From assembly GCF_002479495.1 (NCBI RefSeq), contig NZ_DLNQ01000015.1, forward strand, positions 2,000 to 65,999: 64,000 bases of DNA, given 5' to 3'. The notes beneath the pieces are model-generated. The model did not search any database, was not told where the DNA came from, and worked only from the letters and a program-made list of their open reading frames with translations. Position 1 is the stretch's first letter; each line of letters opens with the position of its first letter. Source of the stretch: Brevundimonas sp. UBA7506 (lineage in GTDB: Bacteria > Pseudomonadota > Alphaproteobacteria > Caulobacterales > Caulobacteraceae). A program made the translations under genes and the position numbers. Positions 9,208 to 18,115 of this stretch are shown here, one piece after another.

Positions 9208-10719
9208 TCATTCGGCGGCGATGATGGCGGCCTTCACCGCCCCGCGCCAGCCCTTGAGCAGCCGCGCCCGCTCGTCCTCGCCCATGCGCGGACGCCAGAC
9301 GGCGGGGGCCTCCGCCGGGGCGGTCCACAGCTCAGGCGTCAGGCCGACGCCGAAGGCCGCCAGCCGCGCCGCCCCCATGGCCGTCATCTCCTGGAAGGCG
9401 GGCCGTTCGACCTCGACCTGGCAGATGTCGGCGACGAACTGCATGGCGAAGGCGTTGGCGGTGACCCCGCCGTCCACCTTCAACCGCGTCAGCGACGGCG
9501 CCCCGTCCTTCTTCAGGGCGTCCAGCAGATCGCGCGTCTGATAGGCCAGACTCTCCAGCGCCGCGCGGACGAAGTGGGCCGGGCCGCTGTCGCGGGTCAG
9601 GCCGATGACCGTCCCCCTCGCCTCGGGCTGCCACCAGGGCGCGCCCAGGCCGGTGAAGCCGGGGACCAGATAGACCCCGCCATTGTCCTTCAGCGTCTGG
9701 GCCATGGCCTCGGACTGGCGCGAGTCCGAGATGACCTTCAGCCCGTCGCGCAGCCACTGGATCGCCGACCCGGCCGAAAAGATCGACCCCTCCAGGGCAT
9801 AGGCGACATGGCCGTCAGCCGCATAGCCGAGCGTCCCCAGCAGCCGCGAGGTCGAGGCCACCGGCTGGTCCCCCACATTGGCGACCAGAAATGCCCCGGT
9901 GCCATAGGTGATCTTGGCGTCCCCGGCCGCCAGCGCCCCATGCCCGACCAGGGCCGCCTGCTGATCCCCGGCCGCCCCGTGGATCGGCAGGGCCCGCCCA
10001 AACAGGCTGGCGTCGCAGTCGCCCAGATGATCGGCGCAGCCCCGAATCTCGGGCAGGGCCTCAATCGGCACATCGAACAGGTCGCAAAGATCAGACCGCC
10101 ACTGCAGCGTCTTCAGGTCCATCAGGCTGGTGCGACTGGCGTTGGTGGCGTCGGTGACGTGGCTGGCGCCCACTCCCCCTTCTCTGGCCGTCAGCTTCCA
10201 GATCAGCCAGGCGTCGATGGTGCCCAGCTTGACCTCGCCCTTGACCGCCCGCTCGCGCGCCCCCGGCACGGCGTCCAGCAGCCAGGCGTATTTCGAGGCC
10301 GAGAAGTAGGGGTCGAGGATCAGGCCGGTCGCGGCCTGCACCGCCGCCTCATGTCCGTCCGCCGCCAGCCGCGTGGTCACGTCCGCCGTGCGCCGGTCCT
10401 GCCAGACGACGGCCCGGTGCAGCGGCTCGCCCGTCGTCGCATCCCACAGCACCGAGGTCTCGCGCTGGTTGGTGATGCCCACGGCGGCGAACCGGCCGAC
10501 GCCCCCCGCCTTTCGCACCACCTCGCGACAGGTCTGCAGGGTCGCGCGCCAGATCTCGGCCGCGTCATGCTCGACCCAGCCGGACTGCGGGAAGTGCTGC
10601 GCCAGCTCGATCTGGCTGACGGCGACGGAATGGAACGCCCCCTCGGGCGACACCTCGAACGCGATGGCCCGCGTCGAGGTCGTGCCCTGGTCGATGGCGA
10701 GGATCATGTTCGCTTGCAT
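9208..10719 (-). CDS. glpK: Glycerol kinase GlpK
   Basis: GlpK phosphorylates glycerol to sn-glycerol 3-phosphate with ATP. The 503-residue product has the FGGY-kinase start AIDQGTTSTRAIAFE, the substrate loop ITNQRETSVLWDATTGEP, WQDRRT, the hinge motif YGTGAFLVANVGD, and the C-terminal signature VDGGVTANAFAMQFVADI. Length matches the family. Neither possible start (10719, or Met5 at 10707) has a clear ribosome site, so the first four residues are uncertain. The NAD(P)-dependent gpsA lies about 24 kb away; no glpD or glpF is in the window. Confidence 0.96.
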   Translation of the reverse strand: MQANMILAIDQGTTSTRAIAFEVSPEGAFHSVAVSQIELAQHFPQSGWVEHDAAEIWRATLQTCREVVRKAGGVGRFAAVGITNQRETSVLWDATTGEPLHRAVVWQDRRTADVTTRLAADGHEAAVQAATGLILDPYFSASKYAWLLDAVPGARERAVKGEVKLGTIDAWLIWKLTAREGGVGASHVTDATNASRTSLMDLKTLQWRSDLCDLFDVPIEALPEIRGCADHLGDCDASLFGRALPIHGAAGDQQAALVGHGALAAGDAKITYGTGAFLVANVGDQPVASTSRLLGTLGYAADGHVAYALEGSIFSAGSAIQWLRDGLKVISDSRQSEAMAQTLKDNGGVYLVPGFTGLGAPWWQPEARGTVIGLTRDSGPAHFVRAALESLAYQTRDLLDALKKDGAPSLTRLKVDGGVTANAFAMQFVADICQVEVERPAFQEMTAMGAARLAAFGVGLTPELWTAPAEAPAVWRPRMGEDERARLLKGWRGAVKAAIIAAE

Positions 10720-10765
10720 GATGGAGAGTTATGCAGAGCCTGCGTCCCCGCGTAAGAGGGAAGTC

Positions 10766-11740
10766 ATGCATACGCCCAGCTTCCAAGGCGTCCTCGACGC
10801 CGCCCGCCAGATCGCCCCCGCCGCCGTCCGCACGCCGCTGATCGAGCATCCGGCCCTCAACGAGGCCGTGGGCGGTCGCGTCCTGATGAAGGCCGAGACC
10901 CTGCAGGTGGCGGGCGCCTTCAAGTTTCGCGGGGCCTACAACCGCATCAGCCGCCTGAGCGCCGACGAGAAGACCCGCGGCGTCGTGGCCTATTCCTCGG
11001 GCAATCACGCGCAAGGCGTGGCCGCCGCCGCGCAGGCCGTGGGGACCCGCGCCCTGATCGTCATGCCGTCCGACAGCCCGACGGTGAAGGTCGAAGGCGT
11101 GCGCGCCTTCGGCGGCGAGGTGCGCTTCTACGACCGTTGGACCGAGAGCCGCGAGGCCATCGGCGCCGAGATCGCGGCCGAGCGCGGCTCCATCCTGGTC
11201 CCGCCCTTCGACGATCCCTTCATCATCGAAGGTCAGGGCACGGTGGGCCTGGAGATGCTGGAGCAGGCGGGCGTCGAAATGGATCAGCTGCTGTGCGGCG
11301 CCTCGGGCGGCGGCCTGATCGCCGGGCTCAATCTGGTCATGGCCGAACAGAGCCCCCAGACCCGCGTCATCGTCGTCGAGCCCGAGGCCTTCGACGACAC
11401 CCGCCGCTCGCTCGAGGTCGGCGAACGGACCGCCCACCCGCAAGGCGCTCCCTCCATCTGCGACGCCCTGATGGCCCCCATGCCGGGCGAACTGACCTGG
11501 CCGATCAACCGGCGCCTGGCGGGCGCCGAGACCGTCACCGACGCCGAGGTGGCCGAGGCCATGCGTTTCGCCTTCCGCTGGCTGAAACTGGTCATCGAGC
11601 CGGGCGGCGCCGTGTCCTTGGCCGCGCTTCTGTCGGGCAAGGTCGCGGCCAAGGGCCTGACCACCGGGATCGTCCTGTCCGGCGGCAACGTCGATCCGGG
11701 CCTGTTCAGCGCCGTCATCGAGGGGCGGTTCAGCGCCTAA
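10766..11740 (+). CDS. Threonine/serine dehydratase (PLP, fold type II)
   Basis: The 324-residue enzyme belongs to the PLP-dependent threonine/serine dehydratase group, producing 2-oxo acids and ammonia. The PLP lysine is in AGAFKFRGAYN, the substrate loop is SSGNHAQGVA, and the cofactor phosphate loop is GASGGGLIAGL. It lacks the C-terminal ACT-like regulatory domain of biosynthetic IlvA, so it is a catabolic or racemase-like member. The ATG at 10766 follows GAGGG by about 8 bases; longer frames upstream overlap glpK antisense and are rejected. It is divergent from glpK. Confidence 0.9.
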   Translation: MHTPSFQGVLDAARQIAPAAVRTPLIEHPALNEAVGGRVLMKAETLQVAGAFKFRGAYNRISRLSADEKTRGVVAYSSGNHAQGVAAAAQAVGTRALIVMPSDSPTVKVEGVRAFGGEVRFYDRWTESREAIGAEIAAERGSILVPPFDDPFIIEGQGTVGLEMLEQAGVEMDQLLCGASGGGLIAGLNLVMAEQSPQTRVIVVEPEAFDDTRRSLEVGERTAHPQGAPSICDALMAPMPGELTWPINRRLAGAETVTDAEVAEAMRFAFRWLKLVIEPGGAVSLAALLSGKVAAKGLTTGIVLSGGNVDPGLFSAVIEGRFSA

Positions 11741-11743
11741 ATC

Positions 11744-11844
11744 GTCATCCCGGACGCCCGCAGGGCGATCCGGGACCGCCCAAGACGCCGCCGTCCGCGC
11801 TTCCGGCGGTCCCGGATCATCGCTAACGCAATGTCCGGGATGAC
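11744..11844. repeat. Cloverleaf-like palindromic element, family A copy 2
   Basis: GTCATCCCGG at the left and CCGGGATGAC at the right enclose the inner pair ATCCGGGACCGCC / GGCGGTCCCGGAT. The left shoulder hairpin is CGCCC-GCA-GGGCG, different in bases from copy 1 but equally paired. It begins 4 bases after the dehydratase stop. Confidence 0.85.
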
Positions 11845-11907
11845 GCAGGATGCGCCTCTTGCGCCCGCCCGCGACGCAGGCAAGGCTGCATCAAACGGAG
11901 GGGCCCG

Positions 11908-12363
11908 ATGACAAAGCCGAGCGATCTGCCATCCCTGATCGGACAGGAGGTCGGCGTCAGCCGCTGGATCGAGGTCGATCAGGCCCGCATCGACGCCTTC
12001 GCCCGCATCACCGAGGACGAGCAGTTCATCCACGTCGATCCCGAGGCGGCGAAACACACGCCCTTCGGCGGAACCATTGCTCACGGCTTCCTGACCCTCA
12101 GCCTGGCCTCGGCCATGAGCTATGACGCCGTCGCGCCGCTGGACGGCGTGGTCATGGGGGTCAACTACGGCTTCGACAAGCTGCGCTTCCTCGCTCCCGT
12201 TCCGGCCGGATCGAAGGTGCGCGGCCGCTTCAAGCTGCTGTCCGCCGAAGACAAGGGAGGCGGCCGCTGGCTGCTGAAGCACGAACTCACGGTCGAGATC
12301 GAGGGCGGCGACAAACCCGCCCTGATCGCCGAATGGCTGGGCATGCAGATGGTGAAGGCCTGA
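11908..12363 (+). CDS. MaoC family (R)-specific enoyl-CoA hydratase-like protein
   Basis: The 151-residue hot-dog-fold protein has the MaoC hydratase motif: an Asp-containing FARITEDEQFIHVDPEAA followed by FGGTIAHGFLTLSL, whose His completes the hydratase 2 catalytic dyad. Members hydrate trans-2-enoyl-CoA to (R)-3-hydroxyacyl-CoA, often feeding polyhydroxyalkanoate synthesis. The ATG follows a strong GGAGG. A phasin-like gene lies elsewhere in the window (33250), compatible with granule formation, but no phaC is seen here. Confidence 0.9.
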   Translation: MTKPSDLPSLIGQEVGVSRWIEVDQARIDAFARITEDEQFIHVDPEAAKHTPFGGTIAHGFLTLSLASAMSYDAVAPLDGVVMGVNYGFDKLRFLAPVPAGSKVRGRFKLLSAEDKGGGRWLLKHELTVEIEGGDKPALIAEWLGMQMVKA

Positions 12364-12454
12364 GCCTCACCCGTTTCCGGTGCTGGACAAGGACAGGATA
12401 ACGGCGCTCCAGTAACCATAGTCCGGGCACGGTCAGATCGAGGGAGGCTGGACA

Positions 12455-14128
12455 GTGCACCTACACGGCGTTTCCGTCTTCGACGGCCTGTCCTTTCTGG
12501 TCGCCGTCTTCGCCGCCTGGACGGCCCTGGACCTGTTCCAGCAGGTGCGGTCCCACCAGGGCGGCGAGCGCCTGGCCTGGCTGGGCACCGCGGCCACGGC
12601 GATGGGCGGCGGCGTCTGGTCGATGCATTTCATCGCCATGCTGGGCTTCGATCCCGGTTCGCCGGTCCGCTATGATCTGACCCTGACCGTCATCTCCTTC
12701 CTTCTGGCGGTCGCCGGATCCAGCCTCGCCTTCCTCATCGCGGCAGGACGCGCAAACCCTCCTCGCATGATCCTGGCGGGCCTGGTCATGGGCGCCAGCA
12801 TCTGCGCCATGCACTATGTCGGCATGGCGGCCCTGCAGACTTCGGCCGTCCTGACCTATGCGCCCGGCCTGGTCGCCGTGTCGGCGGCTGTCGCTCTTCT
12901 GGCCTCGATCGCCGCCTTGTTCGCAGTCAATCAGGACCGCTCACGGCTGTGGCGGCTGACGGCAGCCCTGGTCCTGGGCATGGCCGTGGTCGGGATGCAC
13001 CATGTGGCCATGGCGGCTCTGACGGTCGCGCCGAGCCAGACCGCCGCCACGCTCGCCCCCCCCGGCGCCCCGCCCCTGCTGCTGGCCGTCGGAGTCGCCG
13101 GGGTGACGATCCTCATCCTGTTTCTAGCCCTGGCGGTCGCCATGGTGGACCAGCGTGACAAGCTGATCGCCATCATCGACGCGGGCGGGGTCGGCTACTG
13201 GGAGCTGGCCCTTCCACGGCAGGACCTCTGGCTGTCCGGGCGGGCGCGCAAATACCTGGGCCTGGCCCGCGGCGAGCCCTTTTCGGCGCGCGACCTCCCC
13301 CGCAAGCTGAAGCCCGAGGACATGGCCCGCCGAACGGAAACCCTGGAGCGCGCCCTCAGGGGAGAGGGCGACTACGCCGCGGAATATCAGATCCGCGACA
13401 GCGGCCGGTGGCTTCAGGTGCGCGGTCGGCTGATCCGCTCGCGGTCGGGCAAGCCGATCAAGCTGGCCGGGGTCATCACCGACGTCACCGACCGCCATCA
13501 GGCCTTCGCCGCCCTGGCCACCAGCGAGCATCGCCAGCGTCTGCTGATCAATGAGCTGAACCACCGGGTGAAGAACACCCTGGCCACCATCCAGTCGATC
13601 GCCGCCCTGACCGCGCGCCGCTCCAGCAGCGTCGAGGACTTCATGCGCCTGTTCGAGGCGCGGCTGATCGCCCTGTCGGACACCCACAACCTTCTGACCG
13701 CCAACCGCTGGGAAAAAGCGCGACTGCGCGATCTGCTGATCCAGGAATTCCGCCCCTACGCCGAGGATCGTCTGCGCATGACCGGGCCGGAAGTAACCCT
13801 GGGCCCCGAGCAAGCCCTGTCGATGGGCCTGATCCTGCATGAGTTGGTCACCAATGCCGCCAAATACGGCCCGCTCAAATGCCCGAACGGGGCTGCGGGC
13901 CGAGTGGACGTGTGCTGGTCGGAGGTGTCGGACGACGGCCGGATGACTCTGGACTGGATCGAGCACGGAGGGCCAGTCGTGACCCCGCCGACGCGCTCGG
14001 GCTTCGGCTCGCGCCTGATCGACACCAGTATCCGCACGACCCTCGCCGGTTCGGCGACCATGGACTACGCCGCCGGTCGCCTGCATTGCCGCCTGACCTT
14101 CCGGCCCGGCGGCGCGCCGAACGCCTAG
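12455..14128 (+). CDS. MHYT-PAS-HWE sensor histidine kinase
   Basis: The 557-residue protein couples a membrane MHYT sensor to a histidine kinase. Residues 1-230 hold about seven membrane helices with repeated MHYT-type motifs (WSMHFIAML, CAMHYVGMAA, VGMHHVAMAA), proposed in the family to bind a metal such as copper. Residues about 235-345 are a PAS domain ending in ITDVTDRHQA. The phosphoacceptor region ELNHRVKNTLATIQSIAAL is HWE/HisKA_2 type, and the ATPase N box is ILHELVTNAAKYGPL. HWE kinases often feed the EcfG general stress pathway. The GTG start follows GGGAGG by about 8 bases. No response regulator is adjacent. Confidence 0.9.
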   Translation: MHLHGVSVFDGLSFLVAVFAAWTALDLFQQVRSHQGGERLAWLGTAATAMGGGVWSMHFIAMLGFDPGSPVRYDLTLTVISFLLAVAGSSLAFLIAAGRANPPRMILAGLVMGASICAMHYVGMAALQTSAVLTYAPGLVAVSAAVALLASIAALFAVNQDRSRLWRLTAALVLGMAVVGMHHVAMAALTVAPSQTAATLAPPGAPPLLLAVGVAGVTILILFLALAVAMVDQRDKLIAIIDAGGVGYWELALPRQDLWLSGRARKYLGLARGEPFSARDLPRKLKPEDMARRTETLERALRGEGDYAAEYQIRDSGRWLQVRGRLIRSRSGKPIKLAGVITDVTDRHQAFAALATSEHRQRLLINELNHRVKNTLATIQSIAALTARRSSSVEDFMRLFEARLIALSDTHNLLTANRWEKARLRDLLIQEFRPYAEDRLRMTGPEVTLGPEQALSMGLILHELVTNAAKYGPLKCPNGAAGRVDVCWSEVSDDGRMTLDWIEHGGPVVTPPTRSGFGSRLIDTSIRTTLAGSATMDYAAGRLHCRLTFRPGGAPNA

Positions 14129-15057
14129 GGCTCGCCCAGGCAGCGCAGGGCGACTTCCAGATTGCGCAGACCGTCTTCGCCCGAAACCGCCGCCGTCTCG
14201 CCGCTGCGGATGGCGTGGACGAAGGCCTCGTGCTCCTTCTTGAGCGGCTCGGCGGGCCACGAGTTCAGCATCCGCGTCGAGTAGGAACCGTCCGGCTGCT
14301 GGCCGAAATACTCCGTCACCTGACGGGTGATCAGGTCGGCGACGATGAAGCGGTTCTTGGTGGCGACCTGCAGGGTGCGGGTCTTGTAGGGCGTGACCCA
14401 GTTGGTGGTGATGTGGGCGATCACGTCATTGGCCATGCGGAACTGCAGCAGGGCCGAGTCCTCGCGCGAGGCGTGGGTGTGGCCCAGCAGCGACTGGACC
14501 TCGACGACCTCGGAGCCCGTCAGGTGGCGGATGATGTCGATGTCGTGCACGGCCAGGTCGATGACCACGCCAACCTCGCCCATGCGCGGCGGGAAGGGGC
14601 CGACGCGGGTGATCTGGATGGAGATGATCTCGTCGCCGTCGATGGCGCGCTTGACCGTGTCCACCGCCGGGTTGAAGCGCTCGACATGGCCGACCATCAG
14701 GACGCGGTTGTTGGCCTTGGCCGCGTCGATCATGGCCTGGGCGTCGGCGGTCGTGGCCGCGATGGGCTTTTCGACCAGGACATGCACGCCCGCGTTCAGC
14801 AAGGCCACGCCCAGCTCGGCGTGGAAGCGGTTCGGCGTGGCGATGACGGCGGCGTCCAGACCGGCGGCGACAAAGGCCTGAGCGGTCGTCACAGCGGTCG
14901 CGCCGTAAGCCTCGGCCACGCCCTCGGCCGTCACCGCGTCGGGATCAAACACGGTCGTCAATTCGACGTCGCGCAGTTCGGACAGGACGCGGGCGTGGTT
15001 GCGGCCCATGACGCCGGCGCCGGCGACGCCGATCTTGAGGGGGGTGTGCTGGGTCAT
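14125..15057 (-). CDS. Gfo/Idh/MocA family sugar oxidoreductase
   Basis: The 310-residue NAD(P)-dependent dehydrogenase has the Rossmann start IGVAGAGVMGRNHARVL, the EKPIAAT motif with the catalytic lysine, and a C-terminal alpha/beta domain. It is 5 bases downstream of a DegT-type aminotransferase. This pairing is typical of oxidation then amination of a UDP-hexuronate in polysaccharide synthesis (WbpB/WbpE or WlbA type). That pathway is inferred from context. Its stop codon overlaps the stop of the convergent kinase gene in a shared CTAG. Confidence 0.88.
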   Translation of the reverse strand: MTQHTPLKIGVAGAGVMGRNHARVLSELRDVELTTVFDPDAVTAEGVAEAYGATAVTTAQAFVAAGLDAAVIATPNRFHAELGVALLNAGVHVLVEKPIAATTADAQAMIDAAKANNRVLMVGHVERFNPAVDTVKRAIDGDEIISIQITRVGPFPPRMGEVGVVIDLAVHDIDIIRHLTGSEVVEVQSLLGHTHASREDSALLQFRMANDVIAHITTNWVTPYKTRTLQVATKNRFIVADLITRQVTEYFGQQPDGSYSTRMLNSWPAEPLKKEHEAFVHAIRSGETAAVSGEDGLRNLEVALRCLGEP

Positions 15058-15062
15058 GAGGA

Positions 15063-16223
15063 TCAGGCCTTGAAGCTGGCGACGGCGGCGATGATGCGAT
15101 CCTGGGTCGCTTCGTCCAGATCCGAGTGCATCGGCAGGCTGATGACGCGCTCCATCAGGCGCTCGGTCACCGGCAGGCCCTGCGGTCCGCGCGGATACAT
15201 CTCATAGGCGGGCTGCAGGTGCAGCGGGATCGGATAATAGACCGCCGTGGGGATGCCCTCAGCCTTCAGGTGCGCGGCCAGACCGTCGCGGTCCTCGTGC
15301 TCGATGGTGTATTGCGCCCAGTTCGAGACATTGCCCGTCGGCACGTCCGGCACGGCGGCGACGTGGGCGCGCAGACCCTCGTTGTAGCGGGCGGCGATGC
15401 GGTTTCGCCATTCGATCTCCTGACCGAAGACCTTCAGCTTCTCGATCAGGACGGCGGCCTGGATGGTGTCCAGACGGCTGTTCAGACCGACGCGCATGTT
15501 CAGGTATTTGGGATCGTGATCGAAGGTCTTGTCCTTCAGATCGACCGCCACCGCCTTGCCGTGGACGCGGATGGAATCGATCAGCTGGGCCAGTTCGTCG
15601 TCATTGGTCAGCACCGCCCCGCCGTCGCCGTAGCAGCCCAGCGGCTTGGCCGGGAAGAAGCTGGTGGTGGTGATGTCGGCCCACTTCAGCGGGTGCTCGC
15701 CGTTGATGGTGCAGCCAAAGCCCTGGGCCGAGTCCGAGATCAGCTTCAGGCCATGCTTGTCGCAGATCGCCTTGATCGCCGGATAGTCGGCGGGCTGGCC
15801 GAACAGGTCGACAGCGATGACCACGCGCGGCTTCAGACGGCCTTCCTTCAGCGTCGCCTCGATGGCGGCCTCCAGATGGGCCGGGCTCATGTTGTAGGTG
15901 GCCTCGTCCACGTCGATGAAGACCGGCTCGGCGTCAAACCAGGGCACCACCTCGGCGGTGGCGGCGAAGGTGAAGCTGGGCACGAAGACGGCGTCGCCGC
16001 GTCCCACGCCCCACGCCATCAGCGGCAGGGCCAGGGCGTCGGTGCCGTTGGCGCAGCCCAGGGCGTGCTTGGCGGCCCCGAAGTCGGCCAGATCGGCCTC
16101 GAACTGGCGCACCTGCGGGCCCATGACCCAGGCGCCGCCGACGACGGCTTCCTGAACGGCGGCCTCGATCTTGCCGCCGAGACGAAGGCGCTGGGCCTGA
16201 AGGTCGATGAAGGGAATGGTCAT
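15063..16223 (-). CDS. DegT/DnrJ/EryC1/StrS aminotransferase
   Basis: The 386-residue PLP enzyme aminates a keto group on a nucleotide sugar. It has the family start IPFIDLQAQRLRLGGKI, the cofactor-binding GCANGTDALALPLMAWGVG, the DSAQGFGC segment, and the PLP lysine in TSFFPAKPLGCYGDGGAV. Similarity is greatest, as far as can be judged by eye, to WbpE-type UDP-2-acetamido-3-ketoglucuronate transaminases. It leads an apparent two-gene operon with the oxidoreductase downstream. The product sugar probably enters LPS or exopolysaccharide. Confidence 0.9.
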   Translation of the reverse strand: MTIPFIDLQAQRLRLGGKIEAAVQEAVVGGAWVMGPQVRQFEADLADFGAAKHALGCANGTDALALPLMAWGVGRGDAVFVPSFTFAATAEVVPWFDAEPVFIDVDEATYNMSPAHLEAAIEATLKEGRLKPRVVIAVDLFGQPADYPAIKAICDKHGLKLISDSAQGFGCTINGEHPLKWADITTTSFFPAKPLGCYGDGGAVLTNDDELAQLIDSIRVHGKAVAVDLKDKTFDHDPKYLNMRVGLNSRLDTIQAAVLIEKLKVFGQEIEWRNRIAARYNEGLRAHVAAVPDVPTGNVSNWAQYTIEHEDRDGLAAHLKAEGIPTAVYYPIPLHLQPAYEMYPRGPQGLPVTERLMERVISLPMHSDLDEATQDRIIAAVASFKA

Positions 16224-16358
16224 GAAGGGTCGCTCTCTCGGTAGGGGCCGCGCAGGCGGAACTCGGGTTCGGCGGGCGGGCGCGAAGGCGGATCAACTAT
16301 CTTGAGCGCCTCCTACCAAAGCCCGGGGGCTCTCGACAAACCCGCGAGGGTCACTTCG

Positions 16359-16375
16359 CGTTGCCGGTTGCAACG
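16359..16375. promoter_or_regulatory. Inverted repeat in a divergent promoter region
   Basis: CGTTGC-N5-GCAACG is a perfect 6-bp inverted repeat in the 200-base gap between the divergent aminotransferase and AGE-epimerase genes. It may be an operator serving either side. No cognate regulator is adjacent. Nothing else in this gap looks like a gene. Confidence 0.35.
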
Positions 16376-16423
16376 AAAGCCATGCTTGGCAAAACTGGCG
16401 ACCCTGCCTAAGCCCGGCTGACC

Positions 16424-17542
16424 ATGACGCTTTCGAACGCACAGAACCGGGTCCGTGACTGGCTGTTCCACCAGGCCCTGCCGCTGTGGGCGTCGGCCGG
16501 GATCGACGCCGAGGGCCGTTTTTTCGAGAAGCTGGATTTCGACGGCCGCCCGATCACCCGCGTCCCCCGCCGCACGCGGGTGCAGGCGCGTCAGGTTTAT
16601 GTCTTCGCCGAAGCCGCGGCGCTCGGCTGGCCAGAAGAGAAAAATGGGGGCGAAACGATCGCCCGCCGCGGGCTGGACGCCCTGATCCGCGACCACCGCC
16701 GTGACGACGACCTATGGGTGCGCGCCGTTGACGACGCGGGCGCCGTGATCGAGGCCACGCCCGACCTCTACGACCTGGCCTTCGTCCTGTTCGCCCTGGC
16801 CGCCGCTCATCGCGTGCTGAAGGACGAACGCGCCCTGCCCCTCGCGCTTTCGACCCTCGCCGCCATCGAGGCGCGGATGGCCGATCCGGCCTACGGCGGC
16901 TGGCAGGAAGCCCTGCCCCCCGTCCTGCCCCGCCGCCAGAACCCGCACATGCACATGCTGGAGGCCCTGCTGGCCTGGCAGGCGATCGCCCCCGAGCCCG
17001 CCTTCGAGGCGGCGGCGCGCCGCGTGTTGGACCTGTTCGCCGCCCGCTTCTTCGACCGCGAACACCTGATGCTGGGCGAGTTCTTCACTGCGGACTGGAG
17101 CGTCGCGCCCGGCGGCGCCGGTCAAGTCATCGAGCCCGGCCACCACATGGAGTGGGTCTGGCTGCTGGATCAGGCCCGCCGCCTGGGCCTCGACGGCCAC
17201 GACCGCAAGGCCGACGCCCTGTTCGCCTCGGCCCTGACCAACGGCTTCGACGCCCAGGGCATGGCAGTCCGCGAGGTCGACCGCATCGGCGCGGTCCGCC
17301 ACGGCGGTCGCCGTCTGTGGGCTCAGACCGAGGCCCTGCGCACCCTCCTCCTGCGCGGTCGCACCGACCACGCCCTGCGCCTGATCGAGGGCGTCTTCGC
17401 CACCCATCTGGCCACGGCGACGCCCGGCCTCTGGGTCGACAGCTATGACGCCGAGGGCCGTCCGCAGGACGCTTCGGCGCCCGCCTCGACCCTCTATCAC
17501 CTGATGACCGCCTTCTCGGCCCTGCTGACGGAGCCCGCATGA
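16424..17542 (+). CDS. AGE family epimerase/isomerase
   Basis: The 372-residue (alpha/alpha)6-barrel protein belongs to the N-acylglucosamine 2-epimerase family, which includes mannose isomerases and mannose-6-phosphate isomerase-like enzymes. Family landmarks are RTRVQARQVYVFAEAAALGW, the His-rich PRRQNPHMHMLEALLAW, and the catalytic EPGHHMEWVWLLDQARRLG. The stop overlaps the start of a GmhB-like phosphatase (ATGA), so the two are translationally coupled and probably share a sugar pathway. The exact substrate cannot be fixed from sequence. Confidence 0.87.
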   Translation: MTLSNAQNRVRDWLFHQALPLWASAGIDAEGRFFEKLDFDGRPITRVPRRTRVQARQVYVFAEAAALGWPEEKNGGETIARRGLDALIRDHRRDDDLWVRAVDDAGAVIEATPDLYDLAFVLFALAAAHRVLKDERALPLALSTLAAIEARMADPAYGGWQEALPPVLPRRQNPHMHMLEALLAWQAIAPEPAFEAAARRVLDLFAARFFDREHLMLGEFFTADWSVAPGGAGQVIEPGHHMEWVWLLDQARRLGLDGHDRKADALFASALTNGFDAQGMAVREVDRIGAVRHGGRRLWAQTEALRTLLLRGRTDHALRLIEGVFATHLATATPGLWVDSYDAEGRPQDASAPASTLYHLMTAFSALLTEPA

Positions 17543-18048
17543 GCCGACCGGCTGCCTTCCTCGACCGCGACGGCGTCCTGATCATCGACTGCGGCTATCC
17601 CCACCGTCCCGACCAGTTGGTCCTGATCCCCGGGGCCGCCGAGGCGGTGAAGCGGCTGAACGACGCGGGCTATGTCGTCGTCATCGTCACCAACCAGTCG
17701 GGCGTGGCGCGCGGCCTGTTCAGCGAAGAGGTCATGCACGGCTTCAACGCCCTGCTGGTCCAGCGCCTGGCCGAAAGCGGCGCCCGCATCGACGCCGTCT
17801 ACGCCGCCCCCCACCACGCCGAGGCCGTGGACGACCGCTACCGCCACCCCGACCATCCCGACCGCAAGCCCAATCCCGGCATGCTGCTGCGCGCCATCGC
17901 CGAGCACGACCTGGACCCGGCCCGCTCGCTGATGATCGGCGACCAGCCCTCGGACATGGAGGCGGCGCGCCGCGCGGGCGTGGCCGGGCATCGCTTCCCC
18001 AAAGGCGGCGACCTCGATCAATTCGTCGCGGCCATCCTTTCGACCTGA
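17539..18048 (+). CDS. HAD-IIIA histidinol/heptose-bisphosphate phosphatase (GmhB-like)
   Basis: The 169-residue HAD phosphatase has the nucleophile motif FLDRDGVLIID (DxD), motif II IVTNQSGVARG, the lysine in DRKPNPGM and the motif III GDQPSDMEAARRAG. This architecture matches GmhB, which removes a phosphate from D-glycero-D-manno-heptose 1,7-bisphosphate. The zinc loop is atypical: where GmhB has four Cys/His ligands (CPHHP...CDCRKP), this protein reads YAAPHHAE and YRHPDHPDRKP with no cysteines. It starts in an ATGA overlap with the epimerase gene. The sugar bisphosphate substrate is inferred. Confidence 0.85.
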   Translation: MSRPAAFLDRDGVLIIDCGYPHRPDQLVLIPGAAEAVKRLNDAGYVVVIVTNQSGVARGLFSEEVMHGFNALLVQRLAESGARIDAVYAAPHHAEAVDDRYRHPDHPDRKPNPGMLLRAIAEHDLDPARSLMIGDQPSDMEAARRAGVAGHRFPKGGDLDQFVAAILST

Positions 18049-18115
18049 TCGCAATTCTTCATCTGGTGAATTACTCTGCCGCCAAGGTCAGAAGAAGCCG
18101 CCGGAGAAGACGCTC

